DNA from: Brevundimonas nasdae
Lineage (GTDB): Bacteria; Pseudomonadota; Alphaproteobacteria; Caulobacterales; Caulobacteraceae
Assembly: GCF_016654005.1 (NCBI RefSeq)
Contig: NZ_JAEPWN010000001.1
Span: forward strand, 611,201 to 675,200
Direction: 5' to 3'
Length of the DNA stretch: 64,000 nucleotides
In this document: one piece after another, positions 1 through 8,815 of the stretch
Position numbering within the stretch: the first letter of the stretch is position 1
Layout of the letters: each line of letters opens with the position of its first letter
Position numbers and translations under genes: made by a program
Notes under the pieces: generated by a model
Databases searched by the model: none
Told to the model about the DNA's origin: nothing
What the model saw: only the letters and a program-made list of their open reading frames with translations

Positions 1-714
1 AAGGCTTATGGCGACGAACTGAACCAGATCACGGCGGAGATCGCCCGCATGGGCGGCCTGGCCGAGGCCCAGGTCGCGGACGCCATCGATTCCGTCGCCC
101 GCCGCGATGTGGCACTGGCCCGCGCGGTGGTTGAGCGTGACCTGAAGCTGGACGCGCTTCATCGCGACGTCGAGAAGAAGGCCATCCGCCTGATCGCCCT
201 GCGCCAGCCGGTCGCCAGCGACCTGCGCCGCACCCTGGGGGCCATGAAGATCGCCACCGATCTGGAACGCACCGGCGACCTGGCCAAGAATATCGCCAAG
301 CGCGCCCTGATCCTGGCCGACAGCGAGCCGATGCAGCCTCTGACCCGTTCCATCGAACGGATGGGACGGCTGGTCTCGACCCGCCTGCGTGACGTGCTGG
401 ACGCCTATACGGCCTCCGAACTGGATCGCGCGGTCGCTGTCTGGCAGACGGACGATGAGGTCGACGAGCATTACAACGCCCTGTTCCGCGAACTGCTGAC
501 CTACATGATGGGCGACCCGCGCACGATCGGCGCCTGCACCCATCTGCTGTTCATGGCCAAGAACCTGGAGCGGATCGGCGACCACGCGACCAATATCGCC
601 GAGACCGTCCACTACGAGATCACAGGCGAGGACATTGTGGGCGAACGCCCGCGCGCCCAGCCGACGGCCGAGGACTCTGATCCGACGCCGAATATTTCGA
701 CCCACACGCACTGA
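1..714 (+). CDS. phoU: PhoU, phosphate transport/signalling regulator (5' end outside window)
   Basis: PhoU is a cytoplasmic two-repeat helical bundle that couples the Pst phosphate transporter to the PhoR kinase and turns the Pho regulon off when phosphate is plentiful. The frame is open from base 1 (Lys-Ala-Tyr onward) and reads family-like sequence before the first in-frame ATG at 49, so the true start lies to the left of the window. The two repeat cores are visible: ATDLERTGDLAKNIA (about 256-300) and MAKNLERIGDHATNIAE (about 553-603). The last 35 or so residues are polar and probably disordered. phoB follows after 20 bases, the usual tail of a pst-phoU-phoB operon. Identity is secure; only the N-terminus is missing. 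Confidence 0.95.
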   Translation, partial: KAYGDELNQITAEIARMGGLAEAQVADAIDSVARRDVALARAVVERDLKLDALHRDVEKKAIRLIALRQPVASDLRRTLGAMKIATDLERTGDLAKNIAKRALILADSEPMQPLTRSIERMGRLVSTRLRDVLDAYTASELDRAVAVWQTDDEVDEHYNALFRELLTYMMGDPRTIGACTHLLFMAKNLERIGDHATNIAETVHYEITGEDIVGERPRAQPTAEDSDPTPNISTHTH

Positions 715-734
715 GCCGAGACCGGAGACACGAC

Positions 735-1427
735 GTGCAGCCCTATATCCTTGTGATGGAAGACGAGGACGCCCTGGCGACCCTTCTTCAGTACAATCTC
801 GAGAAGGAAGGCTACGACGTCACCGTCGCCGCCGATGGCGAAGAGGGGATGCTCCAGATCGACGAGCGCCAGCCTGATCTGGTGTTGCTGGACTGGATGC
901 TGCCCAAGCTGTCGGGGATCGAGGTCTGCCGCCGCATCCGGGGCAAGGCCGAGACACGCAACCTGCCGATCATCATGCTGACGGCGCGCGGCGAGGAAAG
1001 CGACCGGGTGCGTGGCCTGGACACCGGCGCCGACGACTATCTGACCAAGCCTTTCTCGATGGTTGAACTGATCGCCCGCATCCGCGCGGTGCTGCGCCGT
1101 ATCCGTCCGGGTCTGGCTGACGACCGCCTGAATCACGGCGACATCATCATCGACCGCGTCTCGCACCGGGTGAAGCGCGACGGCAAGGAGGTCCACCTGG
1201 GCCCGACTGAGTTCCGCCTGCTGGATCACTTCATGCAGCATCCGGGCCGGGTGTTCAGCCGTGAGCAACTGCTGGACGCCGTTTGGGGTTCGGACGTCTA
1301 TGTCGAAGCCCGCACCGTGGACGTCCACGTCGGCCGTCTTCGCAAGGCTCTGGCCATCGCCGACGAAAGCGCCAACCCGATCCGCACCGTGCGTTCGGCC
1401 GGCTATTCACTGGATCTGGAAGGCTGA
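735..1427 (+). CDS. phoB: PhoB, phosphate-responsive response regulator
   Basis: OmpR/PhoB-type response regulator of 230 residues that activates Pho-box promoters after phosphorylation by PhoR. The receiver domain (about 1-120) has the acidic pocket near residues 9-12, phospho-acceptor Asp53 in LLDWMLP, and the switch Lys in the TKPF motif. The winged-helix DNA-binding domain follows (about 130-228), with the RTVDVHVGRLRKAL recognition region. The start is GTG at 735, 20 bases after phoU, and is supported by the receiver domain beginning at once. Gene order with phoU, as well as sequence, separates it from other OmpR-family regulators. Confidence 0.95.
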   Translation: MQPYILVMEDEDALATLLQYNLEKEGYDVTVAADGEEGMLQIDERQPDLVLLDWMLPKLSGIEVCRRIRGKAETRNLPIIMLTARGEESDRVRGLDTGADDYLTKPFSMVELIARIRAVLRRIRPGLADDRLNHGDIIIDRVSHRVKRDGKEVHLGPTEFRLLDHFMQHPGRVFSREQLLDAVWGSDVYVEARTVDVHVGRLRKALAIADESANPIRTVRSAGYSLDLEG

Positions 1428-1527
1428 TCCGGCGCTGAACAGCGCGAGTTTTCGTTAAATTTCAGCAATGTGCATCTGCTCGACGCGGTCCGGGCCTCCA
1501 TGACGAAGAACATGGAGGAGAGGGCGT

Positions 1528-2247
1528 ATGCCTGATGCGATAATTGCGACGCTGGCCTGGGTCGGCGCTGTTGGGGCGGTCGCTCTGGCGGGCGTGCTTC
1601 TGGCAAAAGGGCGGGTCGGCTGGGGCTGGTTCGTCGCCGCCCTGGTGCTGATGGTCGTCTATGACGCCGTGCTGACGCGCGGATACGGCCACATCTCGTT
1701 GAGCTTCTGGCCGTCCAAGTGGAACTGGGAAGGCAAGACGCTGGCCGTCGTCCTGTCGTTGGCCGTCGCCAGCCTGCCGGTTCTGGGCTGGAAGCGCGTG
1801 GGCCTGACGCTGAGACAGGACCGCAAAGGACTGCCGGGCGCGTTGATCCTGTCGGGGCTGTTGGCGGCGCTGTTTCTGGGACTGGCGCTGTATTTCCCCG
1901 GCGAGGGCTTCGACATCGACAGCCTGGCCTTCGAGATGACCATGCCGGGATTTGACGAGGAGTTGTTCTATCGCGGCGTGCTGCTGCTGATGTTGAACGA
2001 GGCGTTCGGCAAGCCGGTGCAGGTGTTGGGGGCGCAGATGGGCTGGGGCGCGGTGGTGTCGTCCGTGGCCTTCGGCCTGATGCATGCGCTGGGCTATTCG
2101 GACGGGGGCTTCAGCTTCGAGCCGGTGCTGATGGCGACGACCGGCGTGTCGGCCCTGCTGCTGGTCTGGCTGAAGGAAAAGACCGGAAGCCTGCTGCTGC
2201 CGATCGTGATGCACAACTTCGGCAATGTGATCTTCATGCTGGTCTGA
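1528..2247 (+). CDS. CPBP-family intramembrane metalloprotease
   Basis: A 239-residue polytopic membrane protein of the CPBP (CAAX protease/bacteriocin-processing) family. The signature residues of this glutamate/histidine protease fold are present: EELFYR at 144-149, a histidine in FGLMHALGY (His186), and HNFGN near the C-terminus (His229, Asn233). About seven hydrophobic segments span the rest. Substrates in Alphaproteobacteria are mostly unknown; the sequence gives no hint here. A GAGGAGAG ribosome-binding site lies just upstream of ATG 1528. It stands alone between phoB and the oppositely oriented hslO. Confidence 0.85.
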   Translation: MPDAIIATLAWVGAVGAVALAGVLLAKGRVGWGWFVAALVLMVVYDAVLTRGYGHISLSFWPSKWNWEGKTLAVVLSLAVASLPVLGWKRVGLTLRQDRKGLPGALILSGLLAALFLGLALYFPGEGFDIDSLAFEMTMPGFDEELFYRGVLLLMLNEAFGKPVQVLGAQMGWGAVVSSVAFGLMHALGYSDGGFSFEPVLMATTGVSALLLVWLKEKTGSLLLPIVMHNFGNVIFMLV

Positions 2248-2280
2248 CGTGTCGCCACGCCAGACCAGCACAGGAACGGC

Positions 2281-3228
2281 TCAGATCTGTTCCGCCACGA
2301 CTTCGTCAGGCGTCAGTTCATAGACGGTGGCGCAGTATTCGCAGGTGACGCGGATCTGGCCGTCGTCCTCGACCATGTCGGCGCGCTCGGCCGGGTCGAA
2401 CGAGGCCAGGACGGCGGCGATACGGTCCTTGGAGCAGCGGCAGACGGCGGTCAGGGCCTTGGCGCCTTCCAGCCGCACGCCATCCTCGTGGAACAGGCGG
2501 AACAGCAGGGTTTCCGGCGAGATGGTCGGGTCGATCAACTCGTCGTCAGCCAGGGTGCCGAACAGGGCGCGGGTGCGGTCCCAGACCTCTTCGGTCGAGC
2601 CGCGGGTGGTGTCGCCGGCGATGATCTGGATCATGGCCCCGCCCGCACGCCATTGGGCGCCCGAAGCGGTCTGGACCGAACCGACCGCCAGACGCACCTT
2701 GGTCGGCACCTGTTCGGACTGTTCAAAATAGTGTTCGGCGCATAGCGACAGGCATTCGCCCTCGATAGGGGTGATGCCCTGGGTGCGTTCGAAGTCGGCG
2801 CCGCGGTCCAGCGTCATGACGAAGACGCCCTTGCCCAGCAGGGTCTGGGCGCCGGGACGCGCAAAGCCCTTGGAGACCTCGGCGACTTCATCGGCGTCAT
2901 AACGGCAATAGCCGCGCAGCGTCCCGTCGGTGCCGTAGTCGGCGACGACATAGCGCACGGGCCCGTCGCCCTGGGCCTGAACCATCAGGCGACCGTCGAA
3001 CTTCAGGCTGGAGCCGATCAGGGCCGCCAGCGCGCAGGCTTCGCCCAGCAGGGCGGCGACCGGCTCGGGATAGGCGTGGGCCGCCAGAATCTTGTCGATG
3101 GCGGCGCCCAGGCGGACCAGGCGGCCGCGCACGGGCCAGCCTTCGATCTGGAAGGCGGCGGCCAGGTCGTCTGAAACGGCGTTGTGAGGCGCGTGATCGG
3201 TCACGGCGGTGTCCTTGGGGTTCGTCAT
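2281..3228 (-). CDS. hslO: Hsp33 redox-regulated chaperone
   Basis: Cytoplasmic holdase chaperone that is switched on when its zinc-binding cysteines are oxidised. The 315-residue product has the Hsp33 substrate-binding domain and, at the C-terminus, the redox switch: CRC in AVCRCSKDR and CEYC in VTCEYCATVYEL, about 35 residues apart. The start is taken as ATG 3228 (MTNPKDTAV), because the 29 residues further upstream are low-complexity and outside the family alignment. The first 20 or so residues are still longer than in E. coli Hsp33. It converges on the CPBP protease gene with a 33-base gap. Confidence 0.93.
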   Translation of the reverse strand: MTNPKDTAVTDHAPHNAVSDDLAAAFQIEGWPVRGRLVRLGAAIDKILAAHAYPEPVAALLGEACALAALIGSSLKFDGRLMVQAQGDGPVRYVVADYGTDGTLRGYCRYDADEVAEVSKGFARPGAQTLLGKGVFVMTLDRGADFERTQGITPIEGECLSLCAEHYFEQSEQVPTKVRLAVGSVQTASGAQWRAGGAMIQIIAGDTTRGSTEEVWDRTRALFGTLADDELIDPTISPETLLFRLFHEDGVRLEGAKALTAVCRCSKDRIAAVLASFDPAERADMVEDDGQIRVTCEYCATVYELTPDEVVAEQI

Positions 3229-3389
3229 TTCGGGATCGGGGCTATGTAGGCGCCCGAGCGTCGGTTGGTAAGGGGGTATGAACGGGCCGCAAATGGGGCG
3301 TCGCCTCGGCTTCACAAACCTGTAAGCTTGGCTGCAGAAACATCGACAATCGGCCCCCTGGATTCTCCAGGGATTTAAATGAGGCCCGC

Positions 3390-4835
3390 ATGAGCGCGAA
3401 ACCGACCCTGAAGCCGCTGGCCCAGCAATCCATCGTGGTCACGGGCGCCACATCCGGCGTGGGTCTGGCGACGGCGCGGCGGGCGGCGCGGGCCGGTGCC
3501 AAGGTCTTCCTGATCGCGCGTGGCGAAAAGGATCTGCGGGCCCTGTGCGAAGAGCTTCAGGCGCAAGGCGCGCGCGTCGCCTGGGCCGTGGCGGATGTCG
3601 CCGACCACGCCTCGCTGAAAGCGGCGGCTGAAAAGTGCCAGCGCCTGTTCGGCGGCTTTGACACCTGGGTCAACAATGCGGGCGTGGGCCTGTTCGGCGC
3701 CATCCGCGAGACGTCGTTGGAGGACCAGAGACGGCTGTTCGAGACCAACTACTGGGGCGTGGTCAACGGATCGGTCGTGGCGGCGGAACATCTGCGCGAG
3801 CGCCCAAGCGGCGGCGCCATCGTCAATGTCGGTTCGATCCTGTCGGACCTGCCCCTGCCGGTTCAGGGCGTATATGCGGCGTCCAAACATGCGGTGAAGG
3901 GGTTTACCAATGCGCTGCGCATCGAACTGCTGCGTGAAAAGGCGCCTGTGACGGTCAGTCTGGTGAAGCCGGGCGCGATCGACACCCCCTACAGCCGCCA
4001 TGCCCGAAACCTGACGGGGCAGGCGGTCCACAATCCGCAGCCGGTCTATGCGACCCACGTGGTCGCCGACACCATTCTGTACTGCGCCACCCACCCGATC
4101 CGCGAGATCACGGTTGGCGGGACAGGGCGCGCGATTGCATCATTTTATGCAGCTTTGCCGGAGATTGCGGAACCACTTCTTGCGCGGTTCGCTCCTTCGC
4201 TGATGCGGGACCGCCGTTCCGCCTATCAGCCGTTCGACGATGGGCTCTATGACCCGACGGACGACGGCCTCGATGAAGAGGTTCACTATCCTATGGTTCG
4301 TAATTTCAGCGCCCTGGCCGAAGTCCGCAAACATCCCGGCGTCACCGCCGGCAGTCTGGCCCTGATCGTGATCGGCGCCGCAGCCGCCGTCTATCTGTCG
4401 CAGCGCAGCGGCCCGACCCGTTATCAGCGCATCAAAACCCGCATCGATCCGCGCGGTTGGGTTGATACGGACGCCCTGCGTCATCGGTTCGAGGACGCCG
4501 TCGACGCCTTCCGCCACGGCGCTGAGGATTTCGGCGGCCGGGCCAGCGAGTTTTCTCGCGACGCACGCGATCGCGCCTATGACGCCGTGGACGATGTGCG
4601 CGACCGGGCCGACGGCTGGTTCCGTTCGGCGCGCAAGGACGCCAGGAAGGCGGCCAAGAAACACGGCAAGACCGCGCGCCACTATGCCGATGAGGCCGTT
4701 GATTATGCACGCGACCACCCGCGTGAAGGCGGCGCGCTTCTGGCCGTCGCAACCCTGGCGGCGGTGATCGGGGCTGCGGTTCTGGAAAGCCGCCGTCCGG
4801 ACAGTCACGTGCGCCGCATCGCCCGCTTCCGCTAA
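3390..4835 (+). CDS. SDR-family oxidoreductase with C-terminal membrane-anchored helical region
   Basis: Residues 1-270 form a classical short-chain dehydrogenase: nucleotide-binding TGATSGVG at 18-25, NNAG at 95-98, catalytic Ser149, and the YAASK motif with Tyr162 and Lys166. The protein is 481 residues, about twice the usual SDR length. After the enzyme there is an Asp-rich linker, a hydrophobic helix (about 317-336), a long charged segment rich in Arg/Asp/Ala with coiled-coil or amphipathic character (about 350-440, recalling YtxH/ElaB-type proteins), and a second hydrophobic helix (about 446-465). The substrate is unknown. The extension suggests an enzyme tethered to the inner membrane (inference). 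Confidence 0.85.
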   Translation: MSAKPTLKPLAQQSIVVTGATSGVGLATARRAARAGAKVFLIARGEKDLRALCEELQAQGARVAWAVADVADHASLKAAAEKCQRLFGGFDTWVNNAGVGLFGAIRETSLEDQRRLFETNYWGVVNGSVVAAEHLRERPSGGAIVNVGSILSDLPLPVQGVYAASKHAVKGFTNALRIELLREKAPVTVSLVKPGAIDTPYSRHARNLTGQAVHNPQPVYATHVVADTILYCATHPIREITVGGTGRAIASFYAALPEIAEPLLARFAPSLMRDRRSAYQPFDDGLYDPTDDGLDEEVHYPMVRNFSALAEVRKHPGVTAGSLALIVIGAAAAVYLSQRSGPTRYQRIKTRIDPRGWVDTDALRHRFEDAVDAFRHGAEDFGGRASEFSRDARDRAYDAVDDVRDRADGWFRSARKDARKAAKKHGKTARHYADEAVDYARDHPREGGALLAVATLAAVIGAAVLESRRPDSHVRRIARFR

Positions 4836-4838
4836 ATT

Positions 4839-4881
4839 CTTGCCGCCCGTCCTGTGAAAACCGGGGCGGGCGGCAAGGTTT
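4839..4881 (+). terminator. Intrinsic terminator after the SDR gene
   Basis: Perfect 11-bp stem CTTGCCGCCCG / CGGGCGGCAAG around a 17-base loop, followed by GTTT. It begins three bases after the SDR stop codon. Confidence 0.7.
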
Positions 4882-4953
4882 AAGCGCAACTGGCGCCGAT
4901 CATCAGCACGACTTGTCTTTGCTGCGCCAGCGAAGGGGGCTAAGACGCCGCGC

Positions 4954-6846
4954 ATGAGCGCGCGCCCCACACTGATCTTCGACTTCGATTCGACCCTGGT
5001 TGATTTCGAGACCCTTGAAGCCCTGGCCGATATCGCCCTGGCGAACTCGCCCGATGCGGCCAAGACGCGGGCCGAGATCGCCGCCCTGACTGATCAGGCG
5101 ATGGGCGGTCAGATCGGTTTTGGCGAGGCGCTGCGCCAGCGTCTGGCCCTGCTGCCGCTGACGCGCGAACACGTCGCAACCCTGGCGCAGCAGGCGCCGG
5201 ACCACCTGACCGCGTCGGTGCGGCGCAACCTGAACTTCTTCCAGCAGAACAAGGGCAAGGTGTTCATCCTGTCCGGCGGCTTCCGCGAGGTGATCGCGCC
5301 GGTGGCCGAGGATCTGGGCGTGTCGCCGGACCGGGTGCTGTGCAACGATCTGATCTATGACGAAACCGGGCGGGTGATCGGCGTCGATCAGGCCAATCCT
5401 CTGGCCGAGGCGGGCGGAAAGCCCAAGGCCATCCATGATCTGAACCTGTCGGGCCGCGTGGTCATGATCGGCGACGGCTGGAACGATGCTGAGGTCAAGC
5501 TGGCCGGGGCCGCCGACGCCTTCTACGCCTTCACAGAGGTTGTGCGTCGCGCGCCGGTGGTCGAGGTCGCCGACGCGGAAGCGGCGTCTCTGGACGAGGT
5601 GCTTCACGCCGAGGGACTGGTCGGGCGCTGGTCCTTCCCGCGCAGCCGGATGAAGATGCTGCTGCTCGAAAACATCCACCCCGCCGCCGTCGAGCGGCTG
5701 GAGGAGGCGGGCTATTCTGTCGAGACCCAGAAGGGCGCGCTGGACGAGGATGATCTGATCGCCGCGATCAAGGGCGTCCATGTGCTGGGCATCCGATCCA
5801 AGACCACGGTGTCACGGCGGGTTCTGGAAGAGGCGGACAGGCTGATGGCCGTCGCCGCCTTCTGCATCGGCACCAACCAGATCGATCTGGAGGCCGCCTC
5901 GGACCACGGGGTTGCGGTGTTCAACGCCCCCTATTCGAACACCCGTTCGGTGGTCGAATTGGCCATCGGCCTGATGATCGTGCTGATGCGCGACGTGACG
6001 GACAAGTCGGCGGCCATGCATGTGGGCCAGTGGAACAAGTCTGCGACGGGCTCCAAGGAACTGCGCGGCAAGACGCTGGGTATCGTCGGATACGGCGCCA
6101 TCGGCAGCCAGTTGTCGGTGCTGGCCGAGAACCTGGGGATGCGGGTCCTGTTCTATGACCTGTCGGAACGGCTGGCGCTGGGCAATGCGCGGCGGATGCG
6201 TTCGCTGGACGCTCTGCTGGCCGAAAGCGACGTTGTGACCCTGCACGTCGATGGCCGCAAGGAGAACAGCGCCATCTTCGGCGCCGCCCAGTTCTCGAAG
6301 ATGAAGGAAGGGGCGCTGTTCCTAAACCTGTCGCGCGGCCATGTCGTCGATGTCGGCGCCCTGTCGCAGGCCATCGGCTCTGGTCGGGTCGCGGGTGCCG
6401 CCGTGGACGTCTTCCCCGAAGAACCGCGCACCAACGCCGACCCGTTCGAAAGCCCGCTGCAGGGGCTGAAGAACATGATCCTGACGCCCCACATCGGCGG
6501 CTCGACCGAAGAGGCGCAGGAAGCCATCGCCGAGTTCGCGGCCGAGCGGCTGCTGGGTTACCTGAACCGGGGCGACACGACCTTCAGCGTCAACCTGCCC
6601 AATGTTCAGTTGGCCGAGGTGTCGGCCTCGCACCGCATCCTGCACATCCACAGGAACCAGCCGGGGGTTCTGGCCGAACTGAACCGCGCGCTGGCGTCGG
6701 CGGGCCTTAACATCCTGGGCCAGCATCTGAAAACGGACGAACGCACGGGCTATGTCATCACCGACGTGGATCACGACTATGACCCCGAAGCCTTGCGGGA
6801 GCTGAAGTCGGTGCCGGGAACGCTGAAGTTCCGCACGCTGCATTAA
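4954..6846 (+). CDS. Phosphoserine phosphatase-like HAD domain fused to D-3-phosphoglycerate dehydrogenase
   Basis: One 630-residue chain carrying two serine-pathway modules. Residues 1-220 are a SerB-type HAD phosphatase: DFDST at 10-14 (nucleophile Asp10, acid Asp12), SGG at 107-109, Lys156, and GDGWND at 173-178. Residues 233-630 are a SerA-type dehydrogenase: NAD-binding GYGAIG at 379-384, Arg435 in DGRKENS, His513 in TPHIGG, and an ACT domain (about 559-630) of the kind that binds serine. The frame is continuous with no internal Shine-Dalgarno or start forced at the junction. The fusion places the first and last steps of serine synthesis on one polypeptide; SerC is not in the window. The dehydrogenase assignment is firm; the phosphatase substrate is inferred. 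Confidence 0.9.
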   Translation: MSARPTLIFDFDSTLVDFETLEALADIALANSPDAAKTRAEIAALTDQAMGGQIGFGEALRQRLALLPLTREHVATLAQQAPDHLTASVRRNLNFFQQNKGKVFILSGGFREVIAPVAEDLGVSPDRVLCNDLIYDETGRVIGVDQANPLAEAGGKPKAIHDLNLSGRVVMIGDGWNDAEVKLAGAADAFYAFTEVVRRAPVVEVADAEAASLDEVLHAEGLVGRWSFPRSRMKMLLLENIHPAAVERLEEAGYSVETQKGALDEDDLIAAIKGVHVLGIRSKTTVSRRVLEEADRLMAVAAFCIGTNQIDLEAASDHGVAVFNAPYSNTRSVVELAIGLMIVLMRDVTDKSAAMHVGQWNKSATGSKELRGKTLGIVGYGAIGSQLSVLAENLGMRVLFYDLSERLALGNARRMRSLDALLAESDVVTLHVDGRKENSAIFGAAQFSKMKEGALFLNLSRGHVVDVGALSQAIGSGRVAGAAVDVFPEEPRTNADPFESPLQGLKNMILTPHIGGSTEEAQEAIAEFAAERLLGYLNRGDTTFSVNLPNVQLAEVSASHRILHIHRNQPGVLAELNRALASAGLNILGQHLKTDERTGYVITDVDHDYDPEALRELKSVPGTLKFRTLH

Positions 6847-6987
6847 ACGAGGAAACGACGGCTGCGGTTGTGGTGTCACAGTCGTCGATATCTTCCGAAT
6901 ACTGACGTAACGGCATCTTGCGCTTGGCGCTGGCTGGCGCATCCTCCTGTTGAACGGTCGCAATCACGACGGCCGCGGGAGGAATCT

Positions 6988-8793
6988 ATGTCGCGCTTTC
7001 TCACAGGCGGCGCCGTCGCCGCCCTTGCCCTGGCCGCCTGCGCATTCGCCGGTTCCGCCTCAGCCCAGACCTACAGCCGCCTGGTCGTGTTCGGCGACAG
7101 TCTGAGCGACAACGGCAATCTGTATCTGATTTCGAGCGGCACGCAGCCGCCGTCGCCGCCATATTATCAAGGCCGGTTCTCCAGCGGTCAGGTCTGGACG
7201 GAACGGCTGGGCTTCAACGCCGCCAACTTCAACGGCTCGGTGACCGGCAGCATCAACTATGCGTTCGGTGGGTCGCGCACCGACGCCTCGGCTGGCGTGC
7301 CGTTCGGCATGCTGAACCAGTTGGCGCGCTATACGGCGGCGGGCGGAAAGTTCGGCGCGACCGATCTGGTGACCGTGTTGGGCGGGGCCAATGACATCTT
7401 CCAGGCCCTGCCGGCGGCGGGCGCTTCGGCCAGCCCGGTGGCGGCCATGACGCCGGTGGCGACCGGGGCTGCGGCCAACGTCAACAGCCTGGTCAACAGC
7501 GTGGCGGGTGCGGGCGCGGGCACGATCCTGGTGTCTAACCTGCCCAAGCTGAGCATCACGCCGCAATTCCGGGGCACGCCCGCCGCGCCCCTGGCAGACT
7601 ATTCGGCGACGACCTTCAACACCGCGCTGCAGACCGGCCTGAATGCGGTCGCCGCCGCGCGGCCGGGGTCGAACATCATCATGATGGACCTGTTCAAGAT
7701 CGGGGACACCATCACCGCCAATCCAGGCCAGTTCGGCGTCAGCAATGTCACAGCGGCCTGTTTCAACGGCGTCAGCGTCTGCGCCGACCCGTCCAGCTAC
7801 TTCTACTTCGACGGGGTTCACCCGACCGCCACCGGCCATATTCTGATCGCCAAGCTGGCGACGGACTATCTGTACTACGCCGACATCGGCTCCCAATCGA
7901 CGCTGCAGGGCGAGACGACCTATCGTCACCGAGAAGAGGCGCTGGAGGCGGCCAGCGAAGCCCTGTCGGGACGTGAGGCGTGGAGCCAGGGCGTTTCGAT
8001 CACCACCTCGGCCAACTACAACAACACCAAGACCGACGCGCGCGGTTCGGTGCGGTCTTCGACCTCTGACGGATGGGGCGGGCGGATCGCGCTGGAGGCG
8101 GGGCCGTCGGCTTCGTGGCGGTTCGGCATGGCGGGTTCGGCCCAGAAGGCGGACGTCGACAGCGATGCGTTCAAGTTCTCGGTCGAAAGTTTCGGGCTGG
8201 ATCTGTACGGCGGCTGGCGCGCGGACAATGTCTTCGTCAACGCGGCGGTCGGCGTGGCGCGTGACAACATCAACGACATCAAGCGCACCACCAGCCTGGC
8301 CCCGATTGTCCACACGGGCGACACGCGCGCGGTCAGCACCGGCGCCCGTCTGCAGGGCGGCATGTGGTTCGACATGGGCGGATTCGCCCTGTCACCGCGC
8401 GCAGCCCTGGCCTATGTCGCCAGCGACGTGGACGGCTATTATGAGCAGGGCGTCGCCGCCCAGTATCAGTACGGCGACCGCACGGTGAAGGCTCTGACCG
8501 GCGAAGTGTCCCTGCGCGCCGAGGCGGAAATGGGCGGGTTCGGCCTGTTCGCCGAGGGCGGCTATCGTGATGCGCTGGACGACAGTTCCGATCCGGTGCG
8601 CGTCGGCATCTTCAACAACCCGACGCAGGTGTTGTCGCGCGAGATCGACGATCCGTTCGGCGGCCAGTTCCTGGCGTCTGCGGGCGTCGAGGGCCTGGTT
8701 GGGCCGGTGAAGGTGACCGTCGGCTATCGCGGCCGGTTCGGCGACCACGCCGACAGCCACACGGGTGGCATTCAACTGCGGTTGCCGCTGTAA
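6988..8793 (+). CDS. GDSL/SGNH esterase autotransporter
   Basis: A 601-residue secreted esterase/lipase with a self-translocating outer-membrane barrel (type V secretion). A signal peptide ends near ASAQ (residues 24-27). The SGNH passenger follows at once: FGDSLSDNGN with nucleophile Ser38, GGANDIF (block III), and DGVHPTATGH near residue 275 (block V Asp and His). From about 330 the sequence becomes the alternating aromatic/Gly pattern of an autotransporter beta-domain ending in IQLRLPL. Start ATG 6988 is preceded by GGGAGGA; an upstream in-frame ATG at 6868 would spoil the signal peptide. It resembles EstA-type autotransporters. The lipid substrate is unknown. Confidence 0.9.
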   Translation: MSRFLTGGAVAALALAACAFAGSASAQTYSRLVVFGDSLSDNGNLYLISSGTQPPSPPYYQGRFSSGQVWTERLGFNAANFNGSVTGSINYAFGGSRTDASAGVPFGMLNQLARYTAAGGKFGATDLVTVLGGANDIFQALPAAGASASPVAAMTPVATGAAANVNSLVNSVAGAGAGTILVSNLPKLSITPQFRGTPAAPLADYSATTFNTALQTGLNAVAAARPGSNIIMMDLFKIGDTITANPGQFGVSNVTAACFNGVSVCADPSSYFYFDGVHPTATGHILIAKLATDYLYYADIGSQSTLQGETTYRHREEALEAASEALSGREAWSQGVSITTSANYNNTKTDARGSVRSSTSDGWGGRIALEAGPSASWRFGMAGSAQKADVDSDAFKFSVESFGLDLYGGWRADNVFVNAAVGVARDNINDIKRTTSLAPIVHTGDTRAVSTGARLQGGMWFDMGGFALSPRAALAYVASDVDGYYEQGVAAQYQYGDRTVKALTGEVSLRAEAEMGGFGLFAEGGYRDALDDSSDPVRVGIFNNPTQVLSREIDDPFGGQFLASAGVEGLVGPVKVTVGYRGRFGDHADSHTGGIQLRLPL

Positions 8794-8815
8794 GCGTGAA
8801 GCGCGGGGAGGGGCC

